64,000 nt of DNA from Paenibacillus sp. 1011MAR3C5 (GTDB lineage: Bacteria > Bacillota > Bacilli > Paenibacillales > Paenibacillaceae). The DNA lies in assembly GCF_003591485.1 (NCBI RefSeq), contig NZ_QZCF01000001.1, forward strand, positions 310,001 to 374,000. The letters run 5' to 3'. Under the pieces are notes generated by a model that worked only from the letters and a program-made list of their open reading frames with translations, did no database searches and had not been told where the DNA came from. This document shows, one piece after another, positions 7,315 to 16,660 of the stretch; position 1 is the stretch's first letter; every line of letters begins with the position of its first letter. Both the position numbers and the translations under genes were made by a program.

Positions 7315-9612
7315 TTATTGCAGCCTCCACAAGGCTGGCACGTTTGCCGGCTCCCAGCCTGCAAGAGATGTATGAGGCTGCAAGCAGACATAGGTTTTGC
7401 CGGAATAGGTAACGATATCGCCAGCAACATAACTCTTTTGCGTCACCCATGTCGTTGGGCCGCTTGCGCCTTCCGTCGTCGAAGCCTGCAAAGCATTGCT
7501 TACGGCCGACAGATTGCCTGCCGCATCCCTAGCCTTGACAGTGAACGTGTACGAAGTGTTTGAAGACAGGCCGCTGATCGTAGCCGTCGTGCCGGCGACG
7601 TTCACGCTAGCCGTACCGTAATAGACGGTGTAGCCGGTCACGCCGACATTATCGGTGGAAGCATTCCAGCTCAAGCTGATCGTGCTGGATGTTGCACCGG
7701 TGCTTGCCAGTCCGCTTGGCGCGGACGGCGCAACTGTATCTCCGCCTGTGCCAGGACCGTCGCCGCATGGTCCAATGACCTTCCAGGCTCCCCATGAGCC
7801 GCTTAAGTCCGGACGGTCGCCTCGCGTCCACCACTTTGCTTCATAGATGATACCGCCGTAGGAAGCTCTTTGGCTGCCGTTATAGGCGGTGGCCGCATTC
7901 CACTCCTGAACGGTACATACATTTGCCGCGTCGGTTGTGACTGTGATCGGCGAGCTGGCAGCGGAAATATTGAGCGCTGCATCATAAGCCTTTACCGTAA
8001 AGGTATAAGCTGTGCCTGGCGTCAGTCCGCTAATGGTTGCGCTCGTCGATGGCACATTAACCGTATTGGAGCCGTAGGTTACCTCATAGCCGATAACGCC
8101 AACGTTATCTGTGGAAGGCGTCCATGACAGTGATACGCTAGTTGACGTCTTGCCTGTCAATTGGACATTGCCCGGAACTGTCGGCGGTGCAACATCCAGA
8201 ATCGGCTCATCTGTCGTAACGGTAAGCGTTGCGCTGGCCGCAGATAGATTGCCGGCAGCGTCCCTGGCTTTAACCGTAAAGGTATAAGGCGTATTCGAGA
8301 ACAATTCGGTAATCGCAGCAGAAGTACCGGTTACAGTTGTCTGTTTATTGCCGTAATACACGATGTAGCCGGTAACGCCCCGGTCATCCGTGGATGGGCT
8401 CCAGGACAAGCTGACCGAGTTTTGCGTTTTGCCTGTCGAGATCAGATTGGCAGGCACGGTCGGCGGTGTGACATCATTTCCTTCCCCGCCCACGAATTGG
8501 TCCAGATAAGCTCGGTGGTTCGTGGAAAACTGGAAGTTGTTATATTTATCCCAGTTGATCGACCATGTCATCAGCCCCCTCATGCCGGGATGCGACCCGC
8601 CCCGAAGCTGATAACCGCCGCCGTAGGACTGCCCTTTCATCAAATAATTAAGCGCCTTATGCACTTCTGCTACTTGAGTAAAGCCTCCGCCCGCATTTGG
8701 ATTCGCAGGCAGACCGATGACGACTTGATCGGGACGAAGCGGCGGGAAGAAGTAGTTGGCATTGCGGGCAACCGGGAAGCCGGTCAGCACCATGTCCGCC
8801 ATTGCAACATGGAAGTCGGCATTGCCCATCGCATAATATTGATTATCCAGCGCCGTGATCGAGCCGGAGTTGTAATGCTGCACTTGCAGCCAATCCAGGA
8901 TGTCCCGCAGCGCGTGGATGACCGGCAAATAAGCGCCTGCGCGGTTATCGCATGAGATGCAGCTTCCTCCGTAGAACGTATAGCCTACCTGTACGAAGAA
9001 CGTCTCCGGTGCCATGGTCAGCATAAAGGTGTCGCCGTAGAAGTCATGAAGCTCCCTTACAGCCGAGATCAGATTCGTAATAACGGGGGTTGTCGGATTG
9101 CGGAAGTCGCTGTCCCCGCTGTTCAGATAGAGCGAATGCCCTTCGAAATCAATGTCCAGTCCGTTAAAGCCGTATTTGGTAATGATCGCTTTCATCGAGG
9201 AGACGAATGCGTTTCTCGCAGCCGTGGAAGCAAGCTGCACCTGACCGTTCGCTCCCCCGATAGAAATAATGACTTTCTTCCCTTGGCTCTGCAAATATTG
9301 AATGTCGGAGATGAACTCCGCATCGGTCGCATTATATGGCGCAAAGCCGATCGTGCCGCCTTGCGGGCCGTTGGTCGGCTCCGCGAAGGATACGTTGATG
9401 ACATCAAAATCGGGCGAAATATCACGTAGTCTGATATTGCCGGAGCCGTTATCGAAGTTGTGCCAGTATCCGACAATTATTTTTTTGTCGGCCGGTATAG
9501 AGGCGCTGGCTTTGTCATTGCCCCAAGTCATGCCGGTGAATACAAGCGACAGCATCAGCACAAGCAGAAGCGCACGAGAGACGGGGCTGTTCATCCGAAT
9601 TAGAGTTGTCAT
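7315..9612 (-). CDS. Secreted modular GH18 chitinase (GH18-Fn3-Fn3-CBM-Fn3-CBM)
   Basis: A 765-residue extracellular enzyme that cleaves beta-1,4 bonds in chitin. A signal peptide (about 1-37, cut after ASAS) is followed by a GH18 barrel (about 43-373) with the catalytic acid E157 in the DIDFE motif and a barrel-closing MTWSINWDKY. Then come fibronectin III repeats at about 382-467 and 477-560, a CBM5/12 chitin-binding module (565-612, KWWTRGDRPD), another Fn3 (628-713) and a C-terminal CBM5/12 (720-765). In the DxxDxDxE motif the first, non-catalytic Asp is Asn (N150). ATG at 9612 has an AGGGGAG site and lies 15 bases after the upstream chitinase, so the two form an operon. The two proteins are paralogues, and the other has one more Fn3 repeat. 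Confidence 0.93.
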   Translation of the reverse strand: MTTLIRMNSPVSRALLLVLMLSLVFTGMTWGNDKASASIPADKKIIVGYWHNFDNGSGNIRLRDISPDFDVINVSFAEPTNGPQGGTIGFAPYNATDAEFISDIQYLQSQGKKVIISIGGANGQVQLASTAARNAFVSSMKAIITKYGFNGLDIDFEGHSLYLNSGDSDFRNPTTPVITNLISAVRELHDFYGDTFMLTMAPETFFVQVGYTFYGGSCISCDNRAGAYLPVIHALRDILDWLQVQHYNSGSITALDNQYYAMGNADFHVAMADMVLTGFPVARNANYFFPPLRPDQVVIGLPANPNAGGGFTQVAEVHKALNYLMKGQSYGGGYQLRGGSHPGMRGLMTWSINWDKYNNFQFSTNHRAYLDQFVGGEGNDVTPPTVPANLISTGKTQNSVSLSWSPSTDDRGVTGYIVYYGNKQTTVTGTSAAITELFSNTPYTFTVKARDAAGNLSAASATLTVTTDEPILDVAPPTVPGNVQLTGKTSTSVSLSWTPSTDNVGVIGYEVTYGSNTVNVPSTSATISGLTPGTAYTFTVKAYDAALNISAASSPITVTTDAANVCTVQEWNAATAYNGSQRASYGGIIYEAKWWTRGDRPDLSGSWGAWKVIGPCGDGPGTGGDTVAPSAPSGLASTGATSSTISLSWNASTDNVGVTGYTVYYGTASVNVAGTTATISGLSSNTSYTFTVKARDAAGNLSAVSNALQASTTEGASGPTTWVTQKSYVAGDIVTYSGKTYVCLQPHTSLAGWEPANVPALWRLQ

Positions 9613-9627
9613 AGCTTCTCCCCTCCC

Positions 9628-12168
9628 CTATACCAAAGTCCACAGCGCAGGAACATTGGCCGGTTCCCAGCCCGGAAGCGATGTATGCGGCTGGCGGCAG
9701 CTGTACGTGCGGCCTCCATAAGATACTTGGTCGCCGATCTTATAGCTTACATTCGGCGCCCATGCCGCCGGCCCTGACGACACATCGGTTGTCGCTTGTA
9801 CGGAAGCGTTCGCCGATTGGTTGCCTGCTGCATCGAAGGCTTTCACATTAAACGTATACGTCGTGCCGGATGCTAGACCGCTAATGACAGCTGTCGTGCC
9901 CGTCACATTGACGCTTGTCGATCCATAGCTGACTGTATAGCCGGCGACGCCGACATTATCGCTGGACGCGCTCCACGAGAGGGATACGCTGGATCCTGAT
10001 ACAGCCGTCACTTGCAAATTGGATGGCGTAGTAGGCGCTACAGTATCATCCTGCGATGGCGTTGTACGGGTCAGCGCATTACTTGCTGGCGACAAATTGC
10101 CCGCCGCATCTCTTGCCTTGACCGTGAAGGTATAGGCGGAATTCGGCAGCAGTCCGGTAATCGTCGCGCTTGTTCCCGTCACATTCACGCTAGTTGTAGC
10201 ATAATAGACCGTATAACCTGTCACACCCACATTGTCCGTCGAAGCGCCCCAAGACAATCCGATGCTTGTCGCCGTTGCGGCTGTCGAGATCAGGTTGGTC
10301 GGAGCGGTAGGTGCAGTCGTATCCGCTCCGCCGCCGCATGAACCGATCAGCTTCCATACGCCCCAAGTTCCGCTCAGGTCGGGACGGTCGCCTCTCGTCC
10401 ACCATTTCGATTCATATTCGTTGCCGCCGTAGGAGACTCGCTGTCCTCCCGAATATGCCGTGTCTGCGCTCCACGCTTGAACGGAGCAGACATTTGCCGC
10501 ATCCGTCGTGACGGAGAGCGGTGCGCTCGCTGCGGACACATTGCCCGCCGCATCATAAGCCTTGACCGTAAAGGAATAAGCTGTGCTCGGCGTAAGACCG
10601 CTAATCGTTGCGCTGGTTGCGCTTGTATTCACATTCGTAGTGCCATAGCTGACGGTATAACCCGTCACGCCTACATTGTCCATCGATGCGTTCCAGGACA
10701 AGCTCACGCTAGTGGAAGTCTTCGCTGTCACTTGCAGGTTCGCAGGCTGCGACGGCGGCGTCACATCCACGACCGGCGCATCCGTCGTGACCGTCACCGG
10801 AGCGCTTGCTGCGGATTGATTGCCGGCCGCATCTCTCGCCTTGACTGTAAAGGTATACGCAGTGTTCGCGGACAAGCCGCTAATCGTCGCTGTTGTACCA
10901 GATACAGTCGTCTGATTAGAGCCGTAAGAGACGATATACCCCGTCACGCCGCGATCATCGGTAGAAGCGCTCCAGGACAAGCTGACGCTGTTCGAAGTTT
11001 TCGCTGTCACTTGCAGATTCGCCGGCTGTGTCGGCGGCGTTACATCGCTTCCGCCTCCGCTGCCGTATTGATCCAAATAAGTACGGTGGCTGCTGGAGAA
11101 TTGATAGTTGTTATATTTGTCCCAGTTGATTGACCATGTCATGAGACCCTTCAGCTCCGGGTAGCCTGCCGGATTACGCAGTACATAGGAGCCGCCGAAC
11201 GACTGTCCTTTGATCAAATAATCAAGCGCCTTCTGTACGTTCGCTGGTGTCGTATAGCCTCCGCCTGCGGCTTGCGGAGAAGCAGGAAGTCCAATCAGGA
11301 TCTGATCGGGACGGAGCGGCGGAAAGACATTATTCGCATTGCCGCCAATCGGGAAGCCGACCAGCATCATCTCTGCCATCGCGACATGGAAGTCCGGCGT
11401 GCCCTGCGCATAAGCTCTTCCGTCAGGGCCAAGCATCGTGCCGGAATTGTAATGCTGCACATGCAAGTAATCAATATCATCGCGCAGCGCATGGATGACT
11501 GGCAGGTATGCGCCCCAAGGACCGCCATACGTACTGGCCCCGCCTTGTACATATGCCGTCTCCGGTGCCATTGTCAGCAGGAAGCCCGGTCCGTAGCTAG
11601 CAATAATTTCTTTGGAGGCCGCGATCAAATTCGTGATTTTCGGAGTAGTCGGATTTCTGAAATCGGTATCTCCCGAGCCCAGCGCAAGCGAGCTTCCCTC
11701 CAGATCGATATCAAATCCGTCGAAGCCGTACAGGTTAATAATGTTTTTCATTGTCGTGACGAAGGTCTGCTTCGCCTGCGTCGTATTCAGCTCAATCGTG
11801 CCGTTCGCACCGCCGATGGAGATGAGCACCTTTTGCCCGCGGGCCTGGAGGAAGTCGACATCGGCTTGGAACTCGCTGACCGTCGCATTGTACGGCGTAA
11901 ACACCATATTGCCCGTATGCGAACCGCCCGAAGGCTCGGCGAACGCGACCTGCACCACATCGAAGTCTGGTGATATATCCCGAAGTTTGATATTAGTGGA
12001 GCCATTATCAAAGTTGTGCCAATAACCTACTATAATTTTGCCTCCGGGCGCGGCAGCTTTCACGGAAGGAGCCCCCCATTGAAACCCAGACCATACGACA
12101 AGCAAAGCTAGCGTAATGAGACAAACCCGTTGAATCGGCGACAACGTTCGCGAATAACGATACATCAT
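9628..12168 (-). CDS. Secreted modular GH18 chitinase (GH18-Fn3-Fn3-CBM-Fn3-Fn3-CBM)
   Basis: The first gene of the chitinase pair. The frame is open for 104 codons further upstream, but ATG at 12168 has GGGAG six bases before it and is followed by a classic signal peptide (MMYRYSRTLS to VKAAA, about 1-40), so I set the start there: 846 residues. GH18 spans about 43-368 with an intact DGFDIDLE motif (catalytic E157). Fn3 repeats lie at 378-463, 471-556, 618-704 and 711-795. CBM5/12 modules lie at 563-610 and 801-846. The protein should be exported and bind and degrade chitin. A cre site 47 bases before the start codon indicates CcpA repression when preferred sugars are present. Confidence 0.93.
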   Translation of the reverse strand: MMYRYSRTLSPIQRVCLITLALLVVWSGFQWGAPSVKAAAPGGKIIVGYWHNFDNGSTNIKLRDISPDFDVVQVAFAEPSGGSHTGNMVFTPYNATVSEFQADVDFLQARGQKVLISIGGANGTIELNTTQAKQTFVTTMKNIINLYGFDGFDIDLEGSSLALGSGDTDFRNPTTPKITNLIAASKEIIASYGPGFLLTMAPETAYVQGGASTYGGPWGAYLPVIHALRDDIDYLHVQHYNSGTMLGPDGRAYAQGTPDFHVAMAEMMLVGFPIGGNANNVFPPLRPDQILIGLPASPQAAGGGYTTPANVQKALDYLIKGQSFGGSYVLRNPAGYPELKGLMTWSINWDKYNNYQFSSSHRTYLDQYGSGGGSDVTPPTQPANLQVTAKTSNSVSLSWSASTDDRGVTGYIVSYGSNQTTVSGTTATISGLSANTAYTFTVKARDAAGNQSAASAPVTVTTDAPVVDVTPPSQPANLQVTAKTSTSVSLSWNASMDNVGVTGYTVSYGTTNVNTSATSATISGLTPSTAYSFTVKAYDAAGNVSAASAPLSVTTDAANVCSVQAWSADTAYSGGQRVSYGGNEYESKWWTRGDRPDLSGTWGVWKLIGSCGGGADTTAPTAPTNLISTAATATSIGLSWGASTDNVGVTGYTVYYATTSVNVTGTSATITGLLPNSAYTFTVKARDAAGNLSPASNALTRTTPSQDDTVAPTTPSNLQVTAVSGSSVSLSWSASSDNVGVAGYTVSYGSTSVNVTGTTAVISGLASGTTYTFNVKAFDAAGNQSANASVQATTDVSSGPAAWAPNVSYKIGDQVSYGGRTYSCRQPHTSLPGWEPANVPALWTLV

Positions 12169-12214
12169 TTCCAAATCTCCCTTCGATTTTTGAATACAAG
12201 AATGGAAACATAAA

Positions 12215-12228
12215 TGTAAGCGATTACA
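12215..12228 (-). promoter_or_regulatory. cre site for CcpA upstream of the chitinase operon
   Basis: TGTAAGCGATTACA fits the cre consensus TGWAANCGNTNWCA at every position and is nearly palindromic. It lies 47 bases before the chitinase start codon, a place where CcpA would block initiation or elongation. Confidence 0.82.
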
Positions 12229-12671
12229 TAGCGTGAACTGACGAAATAGAGCCCCCTTTCTATACGACGGAACTAGAATGATAGCCTTGCAGTTCATACA
12301 ACAGGCTTGCGGCTTGCGACTGGCAGGAATGGCAGAAAACATGAAAGAGAAGAAGATACTGACGCGGAAATCGTGAAGAATATTGGAATGGATAGGGAAG
12401 ATATCTATATTTTGCAGGGGAGCAGGCCTTGTTGGAAAGGAGATAATCCTATAGTGGTAGGGGAAATATCTATGGTTCATAGTACTTTGGGAGTTGATAG
12501 TCCGCTAGAGATACGACATTCTTAGCATTTGCGCCCAAATGACAGATGCTGTCTGATGATGAAATGCGTCGACAAGACAAGGATCGAGGAATGGTGACAG
12601 AGTAAAAAATGTAACTTTCTTACTTTCAAATACGTTTATTACCTTAAGTACCTCTACAAAGGAGGAGGCTT
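12229..12671. other. Intergenic stretch, no gene supported
   Basis: These 440 bases lie between the divergent chitinase operon and the frameshifted small gene. They should hold the chitinase promoter, but I see no convincing -35/-10 pair. A 72-codon frame at 12307-12525 has no ribosome-binding site and an odd composition. The strong AAAGGAGG at about 12659 belongs to the next gene. Confidence 0.5.
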
Positions 12672-12931
12672 ATGTTGAAAAGAAAAAAAGCGCTTGTGAC
12701 GAACTTCTCTATTTATACGCCAAGAAAAAAGGGGTGTCCATCCCTGAAGAGGAATTGAGACGGTTTATAGATGAGCAGAAAGCTGTGTTGGAAGTGACGG
12801 ATCAAGCGGAAATGGCAGCGTGGATGCAAGAGCGCATCCGCCTGACAGGAATGGAAGAAGAGTCGTTCAGGCAAGAAAACACAAATTCAATAAAGGTAAA
12901 CGGGGATGCTCTGGAGAAATCTAAACCGTAA
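12672..12931 (+). CDS. Small protein of about 85 residues that needs a -1 frameshift at an A7 run
   Basis: ATG at 12672 follows a near-perfect AAAGGAGGAGG site, but its frame stops after 28 codons. The -1 frame carries a protein-like sequence from just after the start to 12931 (SACDELLYLYAKKKGV, then SIPEEELRRFIDEQ, ending EKSKP). The two frames join at A AAA AAA (12683-12689), a canonical slippery heptamer in the correct phase. One slip there, or an eighth A, gives a helical, charged product beginning MLKRKKSACDELL. The alternative is internal initiation at GTG 12734, giving 65 residues without a clear ribosome-binding site. No family recognised. It precedes the lipoprotein gene by 27 bases and may be co-transcribed. 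A sequencing or assembly error in the A run must be excluded. Confidence 0.5.
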
Positions 12932-12958
12932 ACACGTGAACGGATGGATGAGTGATTA

Positions 12959-13933
12959 ATGATGAAAATTGCTGGGGTTATTATACTTGCTCTATTATTA
13001 TCTGGCTGTACCCTATGGGGTGGAGAAAAGGAAGCAGAACAGTCCTCTCCACCCCCTGCTGTATCCGATGCGGAAGCAGCCTTAACGCCTGTACCCACAA
13101 CGGTCACCGCTGAACTCGAACCATTCCATACCGAGCAAGCCATCCATATTGGCAAGAGCGACCAGGGCGACGTGTATGAAGCTTTCGGCCATCTTTATCT
13201 CTTCGGAGCCGATCAGCAAGCCGTTGAGATCGGCGATCCCGCTGTGCCAAAGCGGGGAGCCAAACTATCGAAGGACGGCTCCGTTATCGCCTACCAATTT
13301 ATGGACACGACCAATTTGAGCAGCCCGCTAGCTATAGCCCTTCATGCCATCGATACTGACAAGGTGACTGTGCTGGATACATACTCCCATTTGCCTGTGC
13401 TTGGCGATCACCTCTGGGTAGGTGATCAAGTTCTCGTCATGAATGCCAGCCAGTCGCATGCTCCGGTGTTCGCCATGTACAGCGGCAGCACTGGGGAGCG
13501 GACAAGAACGGGTCAAGTATTCCAGCGGCTGCAGGGGACGGACATCCAGAGCAGCTATCTGCTTCGGTTTGATCCGCCTGAGGAATTGGAATCGACCGTG
13601 AGTAAAGATTATCCGATTACGATCTCTGTGCTGACATCCGACGGCGCGTTGCATGATTTGTTGAAAGAATCTTTCTATGAGACGCAATTCCTGGATGTTC
13701 GCTTGTCGGAGGATCGTTCCGCTATCGCCGTATGGACGCATCTCGTACCGGACAATTCCTCTCAGCTCATGCTAGCTGCCGTGGACCCAGCAACTTGGAA
13801 AACTGGCGAATGGCAGACGTATAAGACCGCACCCAAGAAGGAAGGCTTCATCCGGTTCCACACAGACCGGCAAATCGTGCTGCTAAGCAACGAGCAGAGC
13901 TTCCGGCTTCCTTCTCCGATTGATCCGTCTTAA
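12959..13933 (+). CDS. Lipoprotein of unknown function
   Basis: 324 residues. The N-terminus is a lipoprotein signal with lipobox LLSGC (C17), so the protein should be anchored on the outer face of the membrane. A Glu/Ser/Pro-rich linker follows (about 20-50). The remainder reads like repeated beta-strand blades (for example IHIGKSDQGDVYEAF, VIAYQFMDTT and HLWVGDQVLVMNAS), which suggests a beta-propeller-like fold; this is only an impression. Two ATG codons (12959 and 12962) are possible starts and the upstream site is weak. It follows the frameshifted small gene closely and ends at a strong hairpin. No family or function is recognised. Confidence 0.7.
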   Translation: MMKIAGVIILALLLSGCTLWGGEKEAEQSSPPPAVSDAEAALTPVPTTVTAELEPFHTEQAIHIGKSDQGDVYEAFGHLYLFGADQQAVEIGDPAVPKRGAKLSKDGSVIAYQFMDTTNLSSPLAIALHAIDTDKVTVLDTYSHLPVLGDHLWVGDQVLVMNASQSHAPVFAMYSGSTGERTRTGQVFQRLQGTDIQSSYLLRFDPPEELESTVSKDYPITISVLTSDGALHDLLKESFYETQFLDVRLSEDRSAIAVWTHLVPDNSSQLMLAAVDPATWKTGEWQTYKTAPKKEGFIRFHTDRQIVLLSNEQSFRLPSPIDPS

Positions 13934-14015
13934 GCGTTCTGCTCATCCGCTGGCTATGCAACTGGTTCACACCGTGACTATTGTTCCATGGAACCTGCAT
14001 ATGAGCCAACATGCG

Positions 14016-14053
14016 AAAGCTCCGTAAGGCTAATGCCTTACGGAGCTTCTTTA
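14016..14053. terminator. Terminator between the lipoprotein and map genes
   Basis: A perfect 14-bp stem (14017-14030 with 14035-14048) has the 4-base loop TAAT and is followed by CTTT. The genes are convergent, so it may serve both directions. Confidence 0.82.
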
Positions 14054-14077
14054 CAATACGTCCCATGAGAGGGCCGT

Positions 14078-14824
14078 CTATAGTTTCGTTAAGATAACTG
14101 GACCGTCCTCTGTAATCGCGATGGTATGCTCATATTGAGCGGACAGGGAACCGTCAACGGTACGCGCCGTCCAGCCGTCCGAGTCGATCTTCATGCGGTG
14201 CGATCCCGTCGTCAGTATCGGCTCGATCGTAAAGACCATGCCTTCCTTAAGCCGGACGCCTTTGCCCGCAGGTCCGTAGTGGAGCACTTGCGGCTCCTCA
14301 TGCATCTTCTGACCGATGCCATGGCCCGTGAAATCTCGCACGACCGCGTAGCCCTTTGATTCGGCATACTTTTGGATTACATTCGACACGTCGCCGAGCC
14401 GATTGCCGACGACGGCTTTTTCGATCCCGAGATAGAGCGACTCCTCTGTCGTTTTCAGCAGGTCGTCCGCTTTCTCGGACACTTCGCCTACACGGTAGGA
14501 CCAGGCTGAATCGGCTAGCTAGCCGTTTAAGTTGACGACCATATCGATCGTTACGATATCCCCATCCTTAAGCGGATTTTTGGCAGGAAAGCCGTGGCAC
14601 ATCACTTCATTAATTGACGCGCATGTTGCATATGGAAAGCCGTGATAGCCCTTCTGCTCCGGCGTTGCGCCGTTCTCAGCCAGAAAACGCTCTACGAATT
14701 GCTCGATCTCCCAGGTGGTAACACCCGGCTTGAGCATAGCTTCTATCTCCTGATGGCACTGTGCCAGAAGCACGCCAGCCTCACGCATCTTGGCAATTTC
14801 TTCTTTTGTTTTCAACACAATCAT
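14078..14824 (-). pseudogene. map: Methionine aminopeptidase type I with an internal amber stop
   Basis: The gene reads as a complete 248-codon type I methionine aminopeptidase except for one TAG at 14519-14521, where relatives have Trp (NLNG-stop-LADSAWSY). All five metal ligands are conserved on both sides: Asp in VTIDMV, Asp in LADS, His in GHGIGQ, Glu in FTIEP and Glu in QYEHT. Both halves are otherwise intact and in the same frame, so the change (TGG to TAG) is recent or an error. ATG at 14824 has GAGGG upstream. The essential map copy of Firmicutes sits in the ribosomal protein cluster; this one is a second copy like YflG, so its loss would be tolerated. Confidence 0.85.
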
Positions 14825-14934
14825 TTCATTCACCCTCAAATCTTATTGCTTTTCCTCCCCTATTATATCGCGTTTCCCCGCTTCGGTTCTACCCGCAATG
14901 AGATGAGAGCGCGTCGATGCCGTTATTATCCAGG

Positions 14935-15045
14935 CTATGGACAACGCTTTCTGGCCAGTTTCTTCAGATCAATCGGTAGTGATCCAACATTGATCATTCG
15001 GGCTAAACCCTTGCCATGGCTGGTATCAGACCCGGTTGCAATCAT
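14935..15045 (-). CDS. Possible 36-residue small protein
   Basis: ATG at 15045 follows ACGGAGGAAATCGCT, a strong and well-spaced site, 45 bases after the stop of the MerR-methyltransferase gene on the same strand. The product begins MIATGSDTSHGKGLAR and ends in a basic tail LARKRCP. No family is recognised. The strong start signal is the main reason to list it; a decayed gene fragment is the main alternative. The remaining bases between 14840 and 15090 hold nothing else that I can see. Confidence 0.35.
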   Translation of the reverse strand: MIATGSDTSHGKGLARMINVGSLPIDLKKLARKRCP

Positions 15046-15090
15046 AGCGATTTCCTCCGTTATCGGGGAGTGGATGAGTATGCTAGTCCA

Positions 15091-16299
15091 TTATTTGCGA
15101 ATTGCGATGAACAAGCCGACTTCCTTCGTGATGTGTACAGCGCCTTCAGCGCTTATCGCTTCATTCAGCATAAATGCTAATTTGGCTAAGCGGGTGTCGG
15201 TCAGATTTTCCCGGCCGCCGGGCGTCGTTCTTATGTAGGCGATCAGCGGCTTGGCATCCGTCACTTGCAAAGCATCTTCATATCGCTGTAAGCGGATATT
15301 CCCAAAACCGGCAGCATCCAGCTGATCCTCTCCGTTCTCCAGCCCGAATTCACAGGCGAAATCCTGCCGCCCCGTATCATACCCGGGATTAATGGCGCTT
15401 AGAAGCCCTTTTACTTCCTTCATATGGTTCATTCCCATCGTCGAAGCGAACAGCACGCCCCCAGGCTTAAGTACACGCCGGATTTCCTTTAACGATTGAT
15501 GCCGCTCGCTCACATGATAGAGCATATGATTGGCAAATACCGCATCGAAGCTTGCGTCGGGAAAAGGAATCGAACGCGCATCGGCTGGAGTGAAGCGGAA
15601 CCGGTCGGCAGGCACGCTATGCCGGAGCCTGTCCTTGGCATCATGAAGCATCCCTTCCGACAGGTCAGTTAGTATCACGTCCCAATCCGCCGGTATCCGG
15701 TCCGCATTGCGTTCCCACAGCGCTCCGTCCCCGCAGCCTAGCTCAAGAATTTTGCTCCGCTCGGGTATAACGATCCGGTCGAACAGCCATTGATGCCACT
15801 TATACGGGTTGATGCTGAATTCATCATGCAGGTGAATCCTCGTCTGCAGATTAAATGCATTCTCATACTCCTGATTGACGACCCGGATAATGGATGCGAA
15901 CAGCTCCCATGCGGGACTGCTCTCACGATCCCCGGCAGACGAGGGCTTATCCTCCTCCTCGTTCTCCAAGCTTTCCAGCAGTGACAGCGTCTCCTTCACC
16001 GTTTTTTGGACAAGGCGAAGATGCTCCATTTTCTGCCCGATAATGGTGCTCTGAACTCGCAGGGATTCCTTCAGATCCACATTAAGTCCGTCTTTATGAA
16101 TGATCCGGCTGATCTCGTCAATGGTGAGTCCGATATATTTGAGCGTCAGGATTTGTTGAAGCCGCGCGAGGTCCTGTTTCGAATAATACCGGTGTCCCGA
16201 TTCCGTTCGGTGGCTCGGCGTTAACAGCCCTACCTTATCGTAAAAACGCACTGTACGTATCGTGACTCCCGCTTTATCCGCAAATTGTCCTGCGGTCAT
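15091..16299 (-). CDS. MerR-type regulator fused to a SAM-dependent methyltransferase
   Basis: 402 residues from ATG 16299, which has GGAG upstream and begins like other MerR proteins (MTAGQFADKAGVTIRTVRFY). The frame is open for 103 codons further upstream, but that stretch holds the promoter and is not protein-like. Residues 1-70 are the MerR winged helix with VRFYDKVGLL. Residues 75-115 form the antiparallel dimer helix, followed by an acidic linker (112-128). From about 165 a class I methyltransferase follows, with motif I LELGCGDG at 185-192 and the later LKPGG loop. Similar fusions occur in Firmicutes; the methyltransferase part may act as sensor or effector. The promoter upstream has the 19-base spacer and inverted repeat typical of MerR autoregulation. 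The ligand and methyl acceptor are unknown. Confidence 0.87.
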   Translation of the reverse strand: MTAGQFADKAGVTIRTVRFYDKVGLLTPSHRTESGHRYYSKQDLARLQQILTLKYIGLTIDEISRIIHKDGLNVDLKESLRVQSTIIGQKMEHLRLVQKTVKETLSLLESLENEEEDKPSSAGDRESSPAWELFASIIRVVNQEYENAFNLQTRIHLHDEFSINPYKWHQWLFDRIVIPERSKILELGCGDGALWERNADRIPADWDVILTDLSEGMLHDAKDRLRHSVPADRFRFTPADARSIPFPDASFDAVFANHMLYHVSERHQSLKEIRRVLKPGGVLFASTMGMNHMKEVKGLLSAINPGYDTGRQDFACEFGLENGEDQLDAAGFGNIRLQRYEDALQVTDAKPLIAYIRTTPGGRENLTDTRLAKLAFMLNEAISAEGAVHITKEVGLFIAIRK

Positions 16300-16372
16300 C
16301 CATTCTCCAGCTCGCAACTGCATGCACGTATCCCCCGTGTTATCGTTATCGCTTACCATCTCATCTAATACC

Positions 16373-16403
16373 AGTATAATAGATGACCATACGTCACCTA
16401 CAA
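16373..16403 (-). promoter_or_regulatory. MerR-type promoter with 19-bp spacer and operator
   Basis: On the minus strand, TTGTAG (16398-16403) and TATACT (16373-16378) are separated by exactly 19 bases, the hallmark spacing of MerR-controlled promoters. The spacer holds the inverted repeat TGAC-N5-GTCA (16384-16396). The start codon of the MerR-methyltransferase gene lies about 74 bases downstream, consistent with autoregulation. Apart from this promoter and the hairpin at 16623-16649, I see nothing between 16300 and 16660. Confidence 0.7.
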
Positions 16404-16622
16404 GCTTTATTGCAAAGTTGCGGAATTGTTGGCTTGAATCCAGCTGGAAGCAAGGAGTTCGAGAGTACAGCACCGAATAAAAAAGAGTACGTGTGGAGGT
16501 GGCGCCTTGGATCAGCTTATCTACCCGAAGTGATTCAGAAAGCGCTATGCTCAAAGAGCAGCGTTGCAGAAGCTGCTTTCCTCTGCTCAGATTATCCGTA
16601 TATGTCAATTATAAACGGCTGA

Positions 16623-16649
16623 AGCCTCCCCGATTGAATCGGAAAGGCT
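16623..16649 (-). terminator. Possible weak terminator after the epimerase gene
   Basis: A hairpin (AGCCT with AGGCT, inner CCGAT with ATCGG) lies just past the stop of the epimerase gene. It lacks a clear T run, so termination is uncertain. Confidence 0.4.
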
Positions 16650-16660
16650 CCAAAACTGGG

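Noticed and set aside
12307..12525. 72-codon plus-strand frame upstream of the small frameshifted gene
   Set aside because: No ribosome-binding site and no recognisable pattern; it covers the 5' side of the chitinase operon where a promoter is expected.
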